Notes: a model not told the origin generated them from the sequence alone. 48,606 bases of DNA from Candidatus Endomicrobiellum meruensis (GCA_031282625.1 JAITDI010000006.1:1-48606); one strand, 5' to 3'; shown: positions 8,796 to 18,205, counted from the stretch's first letter. Numbers and translations are program-made.

Positions 8796-9672
8796 AAAAT
8801 CAGTTGTAACCATCGGAACCTTTGATGGAGTGCATAAAGGACACAGGTTCCTTATAGATAAAACTGTGTCGTTAGCAGGAAAGAATAAGTTAAAAAGCAT
8901 AGTAATATCGATTGAAAAACCTGTAAAGAAGGTTAAAGGACTACTTACAACTTGTGATGAGAAACTTGAAGAAATAAAGGTTTTAGGTGTTGACGAAATT
9001 GTTCTGATAAATGTACCTTCTGAAATTTTAACTTATACTGCAGATAAATTTTTTGACGAAATTTTACTTGATGATTTAAATACTTCAGAAATAGTATGTG
9101 GCTCCAATTTTGCTTTTGGCAAAGACAGAAAAGGCGATACAGATTGGCTTAAGAAAAAAGCAAAAAACAATAATGTTAAAGTAAATATAGTTAGATATTT
9201 AAAAAACTTTTCAAAACAAATATCTTCGTCTTATATAAGAACATTGCTTGAAAACGGTGATTTAAAAAATGCTACAAAACTATTGGGCAGACCATACTCT
9301 TTTTCAGGCATTCCGTTTAAAGATCAAGGTTTTGGTAAAAAGTTAGGGTTTCCTACTGTAAATTTAAAAGTAAATAGTGATAAACTTATTCCAAAAGGCG
9401 TGTATATAAGTATAATAACGCAAAAAGACAGAATATATCCGTCTGTTACAAGCATAGGAAGTCGACTTACTTTTAACAGGGGTGGCAAGATTGTTCCTGA
9501 AACTCATATTTTAAATTTTGACGGTATGTGGGAAAAAACTTTAACAAAAGTAATATTATTGAAAAAAATAAGACATGAAAAGAAATTTAAGAATGCGCAA
9601 GCTCTAAAGGAGCAGATTTCAAAAGATATAGCAAAATCTTCAAAATTTTTTAAATTTGACAAAAGAATGTGA
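8788..9672 (+). CDS. ribF: bifunctional riboflavin kinase/FAD synthetase
   Basis: 294 residues. The N-terminal nucleotidyltransferase begins TIGTFDGVHKGHRFL (about 8-22, the phosphate-binding HxGH-like motif) and contains SSSYIRTLLENG. The C-terminal flavokinase has the LGRPYSFSG entry and GFPTVNLKV. It converts riboflavin to FMN and then FAD. The start overlaps truB by 8 bases, implying translational coupling. The protein is slightly shorter than the usual 305-315 residues, but both domains are complete. Confidence 0.94.
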   Translation: MNKKSVVTIGTFDGVHKGHRFLIDKTVSLAGKNKLKSIVISIEKPVKKVKGLLTTCDEKLEEIKVLGVDEIVLINVPSEILTYTADKFFDEILLDDLNTSEIVCGSNFAFGKDRKGDTDWLKKKAKNNNVKVNIVRYLKNFSKQISSSYIRTLLENGDLKNATKLLGRPYSFSGIPFKDQGFGKKLGFPTVNLKVNSDKLIPKGVYISIITQKDRIYPSVTSIGSRLTFNRGGKIVPETHILNFDGMWEKTLTKVILLKKIRHEKKFKNAQALKEQISKDIAKSSKFFKFDKRM

Positions 9673-9676
9673 AAAT

Positions 9677-9705
9677 TTGATATTTTCTTGGAGTTTTGGT
9701 AAAAT
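9677..9705 (+). promoter_or_regulatory. probable sigma-70 promoter for the HIT-rpsU unit
   Basis: TTGATA (9677-9682) and TAAAAT (9700-9705) are separated by 17 bases, and TGG directly precedes the -10, giving an extended -10. TATAAT at 9707-9712 is an alternative -10 with a poorer spacing. It lies in the 59-base gap after ribF and would drive the HIT gene and rpsU. Confidence 0.55.
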
Positions 9706-9731
9706 TTATAATAAGTTAAAGTGGAGTTTTA

Positions 9732-10079
9732 ATGTCCGACGATTGTCTTTTTTGCAAAATAGCTGAAGGAAAAATTTCATCGCATAAAGTTTATGAAGAT
9801 GAAGAAATTTTTGCTTTTATGGATATAAATCCTCAAGCTCCTGTTCATATAGTGATTATACCAAAAAAGCATATAAACGGATTGGATAATGTTTCTCATA
9901 AGGACGAGCAGATACTTGGGCGTATTCAAGTTGTAGCTGCAAAAATCGCAAAACAGTTCCTCGAGATGAAGAATGGTTTTCGTGTTATAAATAATTGCGG
10001 AGAAGACGGCGGTCAGACTGTTTTTCATATTCACTATCATCTTCTTGGAGGGAGAGTTTTTAGCTGGCCTCCGGGTTAA
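9732..10079 (+). CDS. HIT-family (histidine triad) nucleotide-binding protein, HinT-like
   Basis: 115 residues, typical HinT length. CLFCKIAEGKISSHKVYEDE at the N-terminus and the histidine triad FHIHYHLLGGR near the C-terminus identify a branch-1 HIT protein, which hydrolyses purine nucleoside phosphoramidates. The N-terminal CxxC (C5, C8) belongs to the zinc-binding type. GTGGAG precedes the ATG. It lies between ribF and rpsU and has its own likely promoter. The physiological substrate cannot be read from sequence. Confidence 0.9.
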   Translation: MSDDCLFCKIAEGKISSHKVYEDEEIFAFMDINPQAPVHIVIIPKKHINGLDNVSHKDEQILGRIQVVAAKIAKQFLEMKNGFRVINNCGEDGGQTVFHIHYHLLGGRVFSWPPG

Positions 10080-10128
10080 TTTATGATAAAAATTAAACTT
10101 TTTTAAGAAAGGTGGTGTTTTTAAAAAT

Positions 10129-10335
10129 ATGGTAAATATTAAAGTTCGCGAAGGAGAATCTATTGAAGAGGCTATTAGGCGCTTCAAAAGAGAATGCGAA
10201 AGAAACGGAATTATACAAGAAATTAAGAAACGTGAATTCTACAAAGCTCCAAGCGTTTTAAAGAAAGAAAAACTTGCTGAAACAAAAAGAAAAATCCGTC
10301 GTAAAATGCTTAAAGATAACAGATGGTCCAGATAA
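10129..10335 (+). CDS. rpsU: 30S ribosomal protein S21
   Basis: 68 residues, strongly basic, beginning VNIKVREGESIEEAIRRFKRECE, the S21 signature. The tail is arginine/lysine rich. S21 sits near the 3' end of 16S rRNA and helps initiation. The very strong site AAAGGTGGTG precedes the ATG. The gene heads the rpsU-dnaG-rpoD macromolecular synthesis cluster and is separated from the rest by a hairpin terminator, as in the enterobacterial version of this operon. Confidence 0.94.
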   Translation: MVNIKVREGESIEEAIRRFKRECERNGIIQEIKKREFYKAPSVLKKEKLAETKRKIRRKMLKDNRWSR

Positions 10336-10346
10336 ATGAACGCATA

Positions 10347-10397
10347 AAAAGGGAGTTATGTTTGGCTAACTGCTAACGTTTAACTTCCTTTTGTTTT
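10347..10397 (+). terminator. terminator/attenuator between rpsU and the NIF3-dnaG-rpoD genes
   Basis: AAAAGGGAGTTA (10347-10358) pairs with TAACTTCCTTTT (10381-10392) over 12 bp with one G-T pair. A possible inner helix TTGGC/GCTAA lies in the loop, and GTTTT follows. It would let rpsU be transcribed more than dnaG-rpoD. Confidence 0.8.
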
Positions 10398-10426
10398 AAC
10401 AGTCTATGGACTTTAAGGCGGTAAAA

Positions 10427-11383
10427 ATGAAATTGAAAGATATTCAGGATATATTTATAAAAGAGGGAATCAATGAAGATCCTAGAGGATTAAATGCTGT
10501 AGAAGCAGATTTGTTGAAACGCAAAGAAGAATATGACGCTCTTTCGTCTAAAAAGAAAGAGAGTTACGATATAGAAAGTCTTAGTAACCCATATTATGAT
10601 TCAAGAATTATTTACGGCGATCCAGATATTCATGCAAAAGCTGTTTTGGTTGGCATAGACATAGAAACGCAGGAACTTTTGCTAGCTAAAAATCTTATGA
10701 ATTCAGGAAGAAAAATAGATTTAGTTATAGCGCATCATCCAGAAGGGTACGCTTACTCAACATTTCACAGTGTTATAAATATGCAGTCCGATATTTTAAA
10801 TAATCAAGGAATACCTATAAATATTACAGAAAAAATTGTTTCAGAAAGAATTAGAGAAGTTCAAAAAAATGTTCTCCCTAAAAATAACGAAAGAATTTAC
10901 GATGCCGCAAAACTTTTAAATATTCCTTTTATGACTGCCCATTCTGTAGCTGATAACCACGTTGCGTCGTTTTTACAGAGAGAGATAGATGCATTAAAAC
11001 CTGTTTATTTAAAAGAAATCGTAGAACTGTTAAACAGATATCCAGAATACCAACACGCAACTAAAATAGGTCAAGCGCCTTTTATTTTGTGTGGAAGCGA
11101 TTTTTCAAGATGCGGAAAGGTTTTTGTGGATATGACAGGTGGTACTGAGGGACCGTTGGAATCTTTTGAAAAACTTGCGATAGCAGGAATAGGGACTATA
11201 GTTGGAATGCATTTAAGCTCTAAAGCCGCTAAAGAAGCTGAAAAACATCGTTTAAATGTTATTTTAGCTGGGCATATTTCGTCTGACAATTTGGGTCTTA
11301 ATCTTTTGTTTGATAAACTTGAAAACAAAGCGGGTAAACTTGAATTTATAGAATGCTCAGGATTCAGAAGATTCAGAAGATAA
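10427..11383 (+). CDS. NIF3-like dinuclear metal-centre protein
   Basis: About 318 residues. The AHHPEG motif near residue 105 and the late VILAGHISSDNLG segment match the metal-binding His motifs of NIF3/YqfO-type proteins (NGG1p-interacting factor 3 family), whose function is poorly defined. An in-frame ATG exists at 10406, but the start at 10427 is preferred because AAGGCGG lies five bases before it while 10406 has no ribosome site. The stop is one base from the dnaG start, so it is translationally linked to dnaG-rpoD. Confidence 0.68.
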   Translation: MKLKDIQDIFIKEGINEDPRGLNAVEADLLKRKEEYDALSSKKKESYDIESLSNPYYDSRIIYGDPDIHAKAVLVGIDIETQELLLAKNLMNSGRKIDLVIAHHPEGYAYSTFHSVINMQSDILNNQGIPINITEKIVSERIREVQKNVLPKNNERIYDAAKLLNIPFMTAHSVADNHVASFLQREIDALKPVYLKEIVELLNRYPEYQHATKIGQAPFILCGSDFSRCGKVFVDMTGGTEGPLESFEKLAIAGIGTIVGMHLSSKAAKEAEKHRLNVILAGHISSDNLGLNLLFDKLENKAGKLEFIECSGFRRFRR

Positions 11384-11384
11384 A

Positions 11385-13145
11385 ATGGCTATATCTGAAG
11401 ATATAATAGAAAGAATAAGACTCTCAAACAGCATAGAGTCTGTTGTAAGAGAGTATCTTCCGGATTTGAAAAAGGCAGGGCGCAATTGGAAAGCCTGCTG
11501 CCCTTTTCATAATGAGAAAACTCCGTCTTTTGTGGTAAGTCCTGAGAAAGGCATTTTTAGATGTTTCGGCTGTAATACGGCTGGAGACGTTTTTAAGTTT
11601 GTTATGCTTGCGGATAATATATCTTGGCTTGAAGCTGTAAGAAAATTGGCTCAAAAAGCAGGAATAACAATTCAAGAAACTAAGAAAAATATAACAAAAG
11701 CGTCAGAAAAATCTAAAATATTTGACATTTTGGAAAATTCGGCTATATTTTATCATAGATGTCTGCTTGAAAGTTCAAGTGCAGGCAGGGTTAGAGATTA
11801 TCTAAAAAGTCGTGGTATAACAAGTGACACTATAAATAAATTTAATCTTGGTTTTGCCCCTAAGGGGCAGCTTTTGCAGTTGGCTTTGAAAAAAGGACAT
11901 ACTGCCGACGAACTTGCAAAAGCGGGTTTGATAACCGGAACTGAGAGAGGAACTTTTTTTGAATATATGTCGGAACGCATTGTGTTCCCGATTTATGATG
12001 CGCAGGGAAGAGTCGTTGCGTTTGGCGGCAGAACTATTGGGAATCAAGAACCTAAATATTTGAATACTCCGGAGACAATTGTTTATTCCAAATCGTCAAA
12101 TCTTTACGGTTTGTACCAAACTTTGTCAGAGCTTAGAAAAGAAAGAAAGATGATTGTTCTTGAAGGGTATATGGACGTTGTTATTCCGCAACAGTTTGGC
12201 ATAGCCGGAGCAGTAGCGACGCTGGGTACGGCGTTTACTCAAAATCATGCGAAATTAATTGCAAGATATTCTGACGAGGTAACTTTGCTTTTTGACGCGG
12301 ATAATGCCGGCAGAACAGCTACTCATAAAGCTTTAGAAATTTTGACAGAGAATGGCATAGAGGCTAAAGTTTCTTCTTTGCCAGAACATATTGACGCTGA
12401 TGAATATCTGAATCAGCATGGAAAAGAGAAGTTTTTAAAATTGTTGTCAGATAGCTCTAAAAGCGCTGTAGATTTTATGATTGACAGAGTTTATCGGAGC
12501 GCATTGCCTGTCGGAAAAGTCGTTTCTCCTGAAACTAAAGCTAAAGCAGTATCAATTCTCTTAGATTTTGTATCAAAAAGTTCAAATACAATAATTCAAA
12601 GAGAATGGATAAAAAAAGTAGCCCAACATATAAATATAGACGAAGAAGCTGTTTGGCGAGAGTTTAAAAAGAAGCAAAATCTGAAAATAAAGAGCTATTT
12701 TAATGACGATCTTAAAAATTTAACCTCTAAAGCGGTCAAAAATAAAAAGATTACAATGTCTTTAGAAGAAAATCTCTTAAATCTGATTTTAAATAATAGA
12801 GAGTATCTTGAAAGAGTGGGAGCAGATTTTTTTCAGGATGCAAGATGTCAAAAAATTTATGGTTTGTTGGCTTCTGGCTTAAGCGACGCGGAAATATTAA
12901 ATGAACTGTTGCCTGAAGAAACCGTATGGTTTTCAGAACTTACTTTAAATTCAATTGAGTATAACGATGTAAATGAAGCTTTTTTAATTATCTTAAAAGA
13001 TATGGAAGAATACAATCATAAAAGAAGAAGGCAGCAGCTTGAGAGGGAAATTCTTTTGATGACAGAAGGTAAAAAAGAAAAAGATAGTGCTTTATTTGAA
13101 GAATATAAAAAATTAACAACCCTTTTGAAAGGGTCGGGGAATTGA
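11385..13145 (+). CDS. dnaG: DNA primase
   Basis: 586 residues. The N-terminal zinc ribbon has C39, H42, C60 and C63 (CPFH, CFGC). The catalytic core follows, with the Toprim motif LEGYMDV and the acidic [10 protein letters not shown] helicase-binding C-terminal region follows after about 430. DnaG makes RNA primers for replication. It begins one base after the NIF3-like gene and ends one base before rpoD. No internal ribosome site stands out, suggesting coupled translation in this operon. Confidence 0.96.
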   Translation: MAISEDIIERIRLSNSIESVVREYLPDLKKAGRNWKACCPFHNEKTPSFVVSPEKGIFRCFGCNTAGDVFKFVMLADNISWLEAVRKLAQKAGITIQETKKNITKASEKSKIFDILENSAIFYHRCLLESSSAGRVRDYLKSRGITSDTINKFNLGFAPKGQLLQLALKKGHTADELAKAGLITGTERGTFFEYMSERIVFPIYDAQGRVVAFGGRTIGNQEPKYLNTPETIVYSKSSNLYGLYQTLSELRKERKMIVLEGYMDVVIPQQFGIAGAVATLGTAFTQNHAKLIARYSDEVTLLFDADNAGRTATHKALEILTENGIEAKVSSLPEHIDADEYLNQHGKEKFLKLLSDSSKSAVDFMIDRVYRSALPVGKVVSPETKAKAVSILLDFVSKSSNTIIQREWIKKVAQHINIDEEAVWREFKKKQNLKIKSYFNDDLKNLTSKAVKNKKITMSLEENLLNLILNNREYLERVGADFFQDARCQKIYGLLASGLSDAEILNELLPEETVWFSELTLNSIEYNDVNEAFLIILKDMEEYNHKRRRQQLEREILLMTEGKKEKDSALFEEYKKLTTLLKGSGN

Positions 13146-13146
13146 A

Positions 13147-14865
13147 ATGGTAAAAAGAGATTTATTTCAAGATTTAATTGACATCGGTAAAGAGCAGGGA
13201 TATCTTACATATGAGGATATAAGTAATAATCTTCCACAAAAATATATGGTCGCTGAAAAGATTGACAGTTTTTTTGGCACTTTGGAAGATCATGGCATTC
13301 ATGTTCTTCAAGATAAAGATGTTGAAAAAGAAAAAAAGAATATGGCAGAAGCTGTTGAGCAGTCTGTAAAAATAACAGAAGAGAAAGAAGATATAAATCC
13401 CGTAAGAATGTATTTAAGCGAGATGGCAAAAGTTCCTTTGCTTGAAAGGTCTGTTGAAGTTGAGTTGGCAAAAAACATAAGAGAAAATGAGAAGAAGCTT
13501 AAATTGATAGTTTTGGAATCTCCTCTTATAATAAAAGAAATAAGAAATTGGGAAACTCTTATAAGCCAGCAAGAAATGACAACTAAAGAATTGATGCCAA
13601 GAGGACGAAAGTCTCAAGCTCAGTTAAGAGGAATGGGTGTAAAAATAAAGACAGTTGTAAAAAAGATAAATCTTATAGAAAAAAGCATAAACTCTCATGA
13701 GGAAAAGTTGAAACTTAAATATATATCTAAAAAAGATAGAGAACGTCATTTAAATAAAGTTAAACAACTCCGCGTCGAGATAATAAATCTCATTGTAAGC
13801 CTTAATTTGAATCAAGATAAGATTAAAAGGCTTATAAATAAAATTAAAACTATAGCTCATAAGCTTAATGAAATAAAAGACAGTGTTAGAAGATTTGAAC
13901 GAAGATATAAAAATTTTTTTTCAAAAGTTCAGACTTTATTTAAACAGTATGAAGCGGGTAAGATTTCAGCTGCTGATTTTAAAAAATCTACGGGTGCACC
14001 TGTAAAAAACACAAGTGAAGATTTAAAAAATCTTAAAAGTTTGCTTGAAAAACAAGCGAGTATGCAGGAAGGTTTTGTTATACCTGTTGAAGAAATGATA
14101 GAGACTGACAGAAAAATAAGAGAACTTGAAGAAGTTATTCATAGGGATAAAATGAAACTCATTGAAGCTAACTTTAGGCTTGTTGTTTCTATAGCAAAAA
14201 AACATGTTGGTATAAGTAATTTGGAATTGTCTGATCTTATACAGGAAGGAAATCTTGGACTTTCTAAGGCTGTTGAGAAGTTTGAGTGGAAGAGGGGGTT
14301 TAAGTTTTCAACTTACGCTACTTGGTGGATAAGGCAATCTATAAACAGAGCTATTGCTGATCAAGCAAGAACTATAAGAATTCCTGTTCATATGAAAGAA
14401 CTTATATCAAAACTTACAAAGGTCAAAAAGAAATTCCAACAAGATATAGGTAGAGAACCGTCAATAGAAAAATATGGCAAATCTTTAAGGCTTTCTACTG
14501 ACAGAATAAGAAAGATTTTGAAAATGATGCAAGAACCAGTTTCTCTAGCAACGCCTGTAGGTGAAGAAGAGGACTCAAGATTAGAAGATTTTATAGAAGA
14601 TAATAATAGTCCAAGTCCTATAGCTAAAACGCAACAATATAGACTGCAGCTTGAGCTTGAAAAAGTGTTAAACACTTTAACTCCTAGAGAAGCTGAAATA
14701 ATAAGTTTAAGATATGGAATAGGCGTAGGATATCCAAGTACTCTTGAAGAAGTTGGTAAAAAATTTGGAGTTACTAGAGAGAGAGTAAGACAGATAGAAG
14801 CAAAAGCTATAAGAAAACTGAGACATCCAAGTAGGAGCAAATCGCTTCGTGAATATTTGGACTAG
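13147..14865 (+). CDS. rpoD: RNA polymerase primary sigma factor (sigma-70/RpoD)
   Basis: 572 residues. A region 1.1-like segment (about 1-60) is followed by region 1.2 (about 84-115, [18 protein letters not shown]). A long lysine-rich non-conserved spacer (about 120-330) comes next, then region 2 (about 334-420, with [27 protein letters not shown] in the -10/melting part), region 3, and region 4 (about 510-572, [14 protein letters not shown] helix-turn-helix). Motifs are fully canonical, consistent with the TTGACA/TATAAT promoters seen in this window. The ATG starts one base after the dnaG stop. Confidence 0.96.
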   Translation: MVKRDLFQDLIDIGKEQGYLTYEDISNNLPQKYMVAEKIDSFFGTLEDHGIHVLQDKDVEKEKKNMAEAVEQSVKITEEKEDINPVRMYLSEMAKVPLLERSVEVELAKNIRENEKKLKLIVLESPLIIKEIRNWETLISQQEMTTKELMPRGRKSQAQLRGMGVKIKTVVKKINLIEKSINSHEEKLKLKYISKKDRERHLNKVKQLRVEIINLIVSLNLNQDKIKRLINKIKTIAHKLNEIKDSVRRFERRYKNFFSKVQTLFKQYEAGKISAADFKKSTGAPVKNTSEDLKNLKSLLEKQASMQEGFVIPVEEMIETDRKIRELEEVIHRDKMKLIEANFRLVVSIAKKHVGISNLELSDLIQEGNLGLSKAVEKFEWKRGFKFSTYATWWIRQSINRAIADQARTIRIPVHMKELISKLTKVKKKFQQDIGREPSIEKYGKSLRLSTDRIRKILKMMQEPVSLATPVGEEEDSRLEDFIEDNNSPSPIAKTQQYRLQLELEKVLNTLTPREAEIISLRYGIGVGYPSTLEEVGKKFGVTRERVRQIEAKAIRKLRHPSRSKSLREYLD

Positions 14866-14965
14866 ACGAAATAAATTTATAAGACCGCTAAAATAGTTTT
14901 AAGTTGGACTGTAAAAAAGTTTTTATAAAGTTGCAGTCCGGATGCTATTTATTCGGATTATAGTT

Positions 14966-15005
14966 AAAAATACCCGAATCTCTAAAAAGAGACTTGGATA
15001 TTTTT
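14966..15005. terminator. bidirectional terminator between convergent rpoD and nrdG
   Basis: An almost symmetric hairpin starts AAAAATACC and ends TATTTTT, with core TCTCT/AGAGA around AAAA. The A and T tails serve either strand. A second weaker hairpin with a 22-base loop (GGACTG 14906-14911/CAGTCC 14934-14939) lies between it and rpoD. Confidence 0.78.
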
Positions 15006-15022
15006 AATTTGTTTCAGTTTAA

Positions 15023-15595
15023 CTATTTTCTGCATTCTTGGACCGTATATGTTGAAGTTGCTACTAATCTTTTAATCGCTGATAAGTCTATTTCGTTTAA
15101 AATAGATTTATCATAAGTAGTTCTAAAAAGATGCGGAATTCCTGAAGATTGAATTATACTAAGTGATTGTTTTACCATGTCTAAGTCACCTTTAAAAAAT
15201 AGGCTGTACTTATCTTCAGGCGACTTTATATCCATAGCAATAAAATCTAAAAGATTTTTATCAATTAAAGCTTTTAAAACTTTAGGCTTTGTTCCATTAG
15301 TGTCAAGTTTTACAAATAAATTTAATTTTTTTATTTCTTCTATAAATTCCGTTAAATTTTTCTGAAGAGTAGGTTCTCCTCCAGTTATAACAACACCTTT
15401 AAGCAGTTTTTGTCTTTTTTTAAAAAAATTGAAAACTTCCTCATCGCTTATATTCGTTTCAAATAAATGAGGATAGACTAACTGGGGGTTGTGGCAATAT
15501 GGACATCTCATATTGCATCCTTGCGTAAAAACAACAGCTGCAGGAACCCCCGGGTAGTCTATCAATGATAATTTTTGTAATCCCCCAATTTGCAT
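15023..15595 (-). CDS. nrdG: anaerobic ribonucleotide reductase activating protein (radical SAM)
   Basis: 190 residues. The radical-SAM [4Fe-4S] motif is C27, C31, C34 (GCNMRCPYC), followed by the SAM-binding GGEPT. The N-terminus GGLQKLSLIDYPG is typical of the NrdG2/PflA-like activase class. It generates the glycyl radical on NrdD. The start ATG directly abuts the stop of the small glycyl-radical ORF (TAAATG), so the three nrd genes are one operon, and the target glycine lies on that small ORF. Confidence 0.93.
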   Translation of the reverse strand: MQIGGLQKLSLIDYPGVPAAVVFTQGCNMRCPYCHNPQLVYPHLFETNISDEEVFNFFKKRQKLLKGVVITGGEPTLQKNLTEFIEEIKKLNLFVKLDTNGTKPKVLKALIDKNLLDFIAMDIKSPEDKYSLFFKGDLDMVKQSLSIIQSSGIPHLFRTTYDKSILNEIDLSAIKRLVATSTYTVQECRK

Positions 15596-15775
15596 TTATT
15601 TACAAGGGCAATATGTATTACGTATCTTAAACTCTTCTTTCTTGCCTTCATTCCATAAAGAAACAGGTCTCAAGTAACCTACAACTCTTGAATAAACTTC
15701 GCATTTTGTACCTTCAATACAATCCTTCTTTGCCTTTAATTCGTTAATTTTTTCCTGAATTTCGTTAGCAGTCAT
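15596..15775 (-). CDS. nrdD: separately encoded glycyl-radical domain of anaerobic ribonucleotide reductase (59 aa)
   Basis: 59 codons, starting with ATG behind the strong site AAAGGAG and ending one base before nrdG. The protein contains CEVYSRVVGYLRPVSLWNEG; RVVGY is the glycyl-radical signature at the C-terminus of class III NrdD, so G33 should be the radical residue. The remaining C-terminal pattern (GKKEEFKIRNTY) also fits NrdD. It lies in the same reading frame as the upstream 686-aa NrdD, separated by one TAA plus five sense codons. It presumably docks onto NrdD and is activated by NrdG. Confidence 0.88.
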   Translation of the reverse strand: MTANEIQEKINELKAKKDCIEGTKCEVYSRVVGYLRPVSLWNEGKKEEFKIRNTYCPCK

Positions 15776-15790
15776 GTGTTTCTCCTTTAT

Positions 15791-17851
15791 TTAGTTTATG
15801 CTAGCGCTTGCATATAACATATTTTCAAGCGATTTTATCTGTTGATCTATTTCTATATACTTTTCATTTTTACACTTTGGGCATTCGTGCTGTTCTCCTT
15901 CAAGATACCCGCACTTCGGGCAAACGCTAAAAGTTGGCGTTATTGAAAAATATGGCAAACTATAGTTTTCGCATACCGTCTTTATAAAAGTTTTTAAGGC
16001 TTCAGTATCTTTAATTCTTTCACCCATAAACATATGCATAACTGTTCCTCCTGTGTATTTGGACTGCATAGAGTCCTGTAAATTTAAGTTTTCAAAAATA
16101 TCATCGGTATAATTTACAGGCAACTGACTTGAATTTGTATAAAAGGGAATATTGGCTTTTTCGCTTGCAGAAATAATATCTGGATACTTTTTTAAATCAA
16201 GCTTTGCAAGTCTATAAGAAGTACCTTCAGCAGGCGTTGCTTCAAGGTTATAATTGTTTCCAGTTTCCTGTTGATACTGAATTAGAATTTCTCTCATAAA
16301 ATCTAATACTTTTTCACCAAAAAATTTCCCTTTTTCGCTGCCAACTCCTTCTCCGAATAAATTCATACAGGCTTCGTTAAGTCCAACTATGCCTATTGTT
16401 GAGAAGTGATTTTTCCAATATTCGTTAAAGCGTTGTTTTACGCTCCTTAAATAAAAGCTCATATACGGATATAAATTGCTTGAAGTCAATTTTTCCAAAA
16501 CACTTCTCTTTATTTCTAAACTCTGCTTAGCTGTGTCCATCATACTTTTGAGTCTTTCCATAAAGTCGGATTCATTTTTAGATAAGTAACCGAGTCTAGG
16601 TAAGTTTATAGTTACAACTCCTATAGAGCCGGTAAGAGGGGAAGCTCCAAAAAGTCCACCACCTCTCTTCTGTAGTTCGCGATTATCTATTCTGAGACGG
16701 CAACACATACTTCTTGCGTCTTCAGGTTTCATATCGGAGTTTATAAAATTTGCGAAATACGGAATACCATACTTAGCTGTAATATCCCACAAAGCTTTTA
16801 TATTGGGGTTATGCCAATCAAAATCTTGCGTTATATTATATGTGGGTATTGGGAATGTGAACACTCTTCCTTTGGCGTCGCCTTCAAGCATAAGCTCCAA
16901 AAAGGCTTGATTTAAAATGTCCATTTCTTTTTGGAATTTGCCGTACTTTTTATCTTGGCGTTCTCCACCGATAATAACAGGTTCGTCTTTATAATGTGGT
17001 GCTACTGTTAAATCTAAAGTTAAATTTGTAAAAGGCGTTTGAAAACCTACTCTTGTTGGTACGTTTATATTAAAAAGGAATTCCTGCAAAGCTTGCTTTA
17101 CTTCTCTATATGTAAGTTTATCGTAATAAATAAAAGGAGCAAGGAGAGTGTCAAAGTTAGAAAATGCTTGAGCACCTGCGCTTTCTCCTTGAAGAGTATA
17201 AAAAAAGTTTACAATTTGCCCCAAAGCTGTTCTAAAATGTTTTGCGGGTTTGGCTTCAGACTTGCCTGAGACACCTTTGAAGCCGCTTATTAGCAAATCT
17301 TGCAAATCCCAGCCAACACAGTAAGCTCCCAAAAGCCCCAAATCGTGTATATGAAGGTCTCCCTCAGAATGAGCTTTTCTTATATTTTCAGGATAGATTT
17401 TGTTTAGCCAATATATTTTGCTTATTTCAGAAGAAATATAATTATTTAACCCCTGCAATGAATAAGACATGTTGCTATTTTCGTTTACTTGCCAGTCCAA
17501 TTTTTTCAAATATTGGTCAACCAAATCTACGTTAAATGCTGAAGTTATTTCCCTGATTTTAGTATGTTGATCGCGGTATAATATATAAGCTTTAGCAGTT
17601 TTTTTATACAAAGAGGAAAGTAAAACTTCTTCAACCACGTCTTGAACTTCTTCTACTAAGGGTTTCCTGTCTTCTATAGAGTTTTTAAGTATGGATAAAG
17701 CTTTGATGGCAAGTCTGTCTGCAATATCTTGCCCAAATTCTTTAGTAGCTTTTCCTGCTTTTGCTATTGCCGCGGCAATCTTTTTAGAGTTAAAAAATTC
17801 CTCACTCCCGTCTCTTTTTACAATTGAACTAAAAACCTCTTCGTTTTTCAT
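15791..17851 (-). CDS. nrdD: anaerobic (class III) ribonucleoside-triphosphate reductase, large part lacking the glycyl-radical site
   Basis: 686 residues. An ATP-cone (about 5-95, allosteric dATP/ATP site) precedes the ten-stranded catalytic barrel with RSMCCRLRID and the LTGSIGVVTINLPRLG segment. A zinc site (C644, C647, C657, C660; CPKCGYLEGE then CPKC) is near the end. It reduces NTPs to dNTPs without oxygen. The chain stops at TAA just after the zinc ribbon, where other NrdDs continue into the RVVGY radical loop; that part is the next small ORF. AAAGAGGAAA precedes the ATG. Confidence 0.93.
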   Translation of the reverse strand: MKNEEVFSSIVKRDGSEEFFNSKKIAAAIAKAGKATKEFGQDIADRLAIKALSILKNSIEDRKPLVEEVQDVVEEVLLSSLYKKTAKAYILYRDQHTKIREITSAFNVDLVDQYLKKLDWQVNENSNMSYSLQGLNNYISSEISKIYWLNKIYPENIRKAHSEGDLHIHDLGLLGAYCVGWDLQDLLISGFKGVSGKSEAKPAKHFRTALGQIVNFFYTLQGESAGAQAFSNFDTLLAPFIYYDKLTYREVKQALQEFLFNINVPTRVGFQTPFTNLTLDLTVAPHYKDEPVIIGGERQDKKYGKFQKEMDILNQAFLELMLEGDAKGRVFTFPIPTYNITQDFDWHNPNIKALWDITAKYGIPYFANFINSDMKPEDARSMCCRLRIDNRELQKRGGGLFGASPLTGSIGVVTINLPRLGYLSKNESDFMERLKSMMDTAKQSLEIKRSVLEKLTSSNLYPYMSFYLRSVKQRFNEYWKNHFSTIGIVGLNEACMNLFGEGVGSEKGKFFGEKVLDFMREILIQYQQETGNNYNLEATPAEGTSYRLAKLDLKKYPDIISASEKANIPFYTNSSQLPVNYTDDIFENLNLQDSMQSKYTGGTVMHMFMGERIKDTEALKTFIKTVCENYSLPYFSITPTFSVCPKCGYLEGEQHECPKCKNEKYIEIDQQIKSLENMLYASASIN

Positions 17852-18020
17852 AAAATTTCCTCTTTAACTATAAAATTACGTATTTACTATTTATAAAAAG
17901 TTTCTGATATTGTACTTAAGTAAGCAATTCTGGCATTATTTACGGTATAAGAAAATACTTTGATTTTTACAAACTTTTCTCTTAATCCGATTTGGAAGCC
18001 AAGAGTCTACAATGCTTATA

Positions 18021-18067
18021 ACGCTATATGTAGTATGAAAGTCTTTAGTTAACACAACATATATTAC
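18021..18067. promoter_or_regulatory. pair of NrdR-box-like operators over P1
   Basis: ACGCTATATGTAGTAT (18021-18036) fits the NrdR box consensus acaCwAtATaTwGtgt well, including core CTATATGTAG. A weaker partner at 18052-18067 (ACACAACATATATTAC) overlaps the P1 -10. Spacing is 31 bases, three helical turns, as is typical of NrdR double boxes. NrdR is the dATP/ATP-sensing repressor of ribonucleotide reductase genes; no nrdR gene is in this window. Confidence 0.6.
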
Positions 18068-18089
18068 ATTAGTAAAAAATAAATGTCAA
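18061..18089 (-). promoter_or_regulatory. nrdD promoter P1 (proximal copy)
   Basis: On the minus strand TTGACA (18084-18089) and TAATAT (18061-18066) are separated by exactly 17 bases, a near-consensus sigma-70 promoter facing nrdD. The predicted start is about 200 bases upstream of the nrdD ATG. Confidence 0.75.
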
Positions 18090-18157
18090 GCGTTTATTTC
18101 CAACATTTTTGAAATACCCCTTGCAACTTTGGAAGCCAAAAGTCTGAAGTGCTTATA

Positions 18158-18205
18158 ACACTATATGTAGTAGTGATAGTCTTTAGTTGGCACAACATAT
18201 ATTAC
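18158..18205. promoter_or_regulatory. pair of NrdR-box-like operators over P2
   Basis: ACACTATATGTAGTAG (18158-18173) matches 13 of 16 consensus positions. The partner GCACAACATATATTAC (18190-18205) matches about 11 and covers the P2 -10. They are 32 bases apart. Position over the promoter suggests repression by NrdR. Binding is inferred from sequence only. Confidence 0.62.

Larger units (their letters stand above)
17991..18115. repeat. tandem direct repeat, nrdD-proximal copy (nadA tail plus promoter/operator)
   Basis: 125 bases that align with 18128-18253 with nine substitutions and one 1-base gap. The copy includes, on the minus strand, the last ten codons of nadA (ISKMLEINA and stop) as a silent remnant, then a complete promoter and two NrdR-like boxes. 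The stretch from the -10 to the nadA tail is nearly identical between copies. Confidence 0.95.

Noticed and set aside
10406-10426. Earlier ATG for the NIF3-like gene
   Set aside because: No Shine-Dalgarno before it, while AAGGCGG is ideally placed for ATG 10427.
17903-17917. A 13-base match (TTTCTGATATTGT) between the nrdD leader and the nadA coding end as a third repeat unit
   Set aside because: Flanking bases do not align and the spacing does not fit the 137-base period; likely chance in AT-rich DNA.
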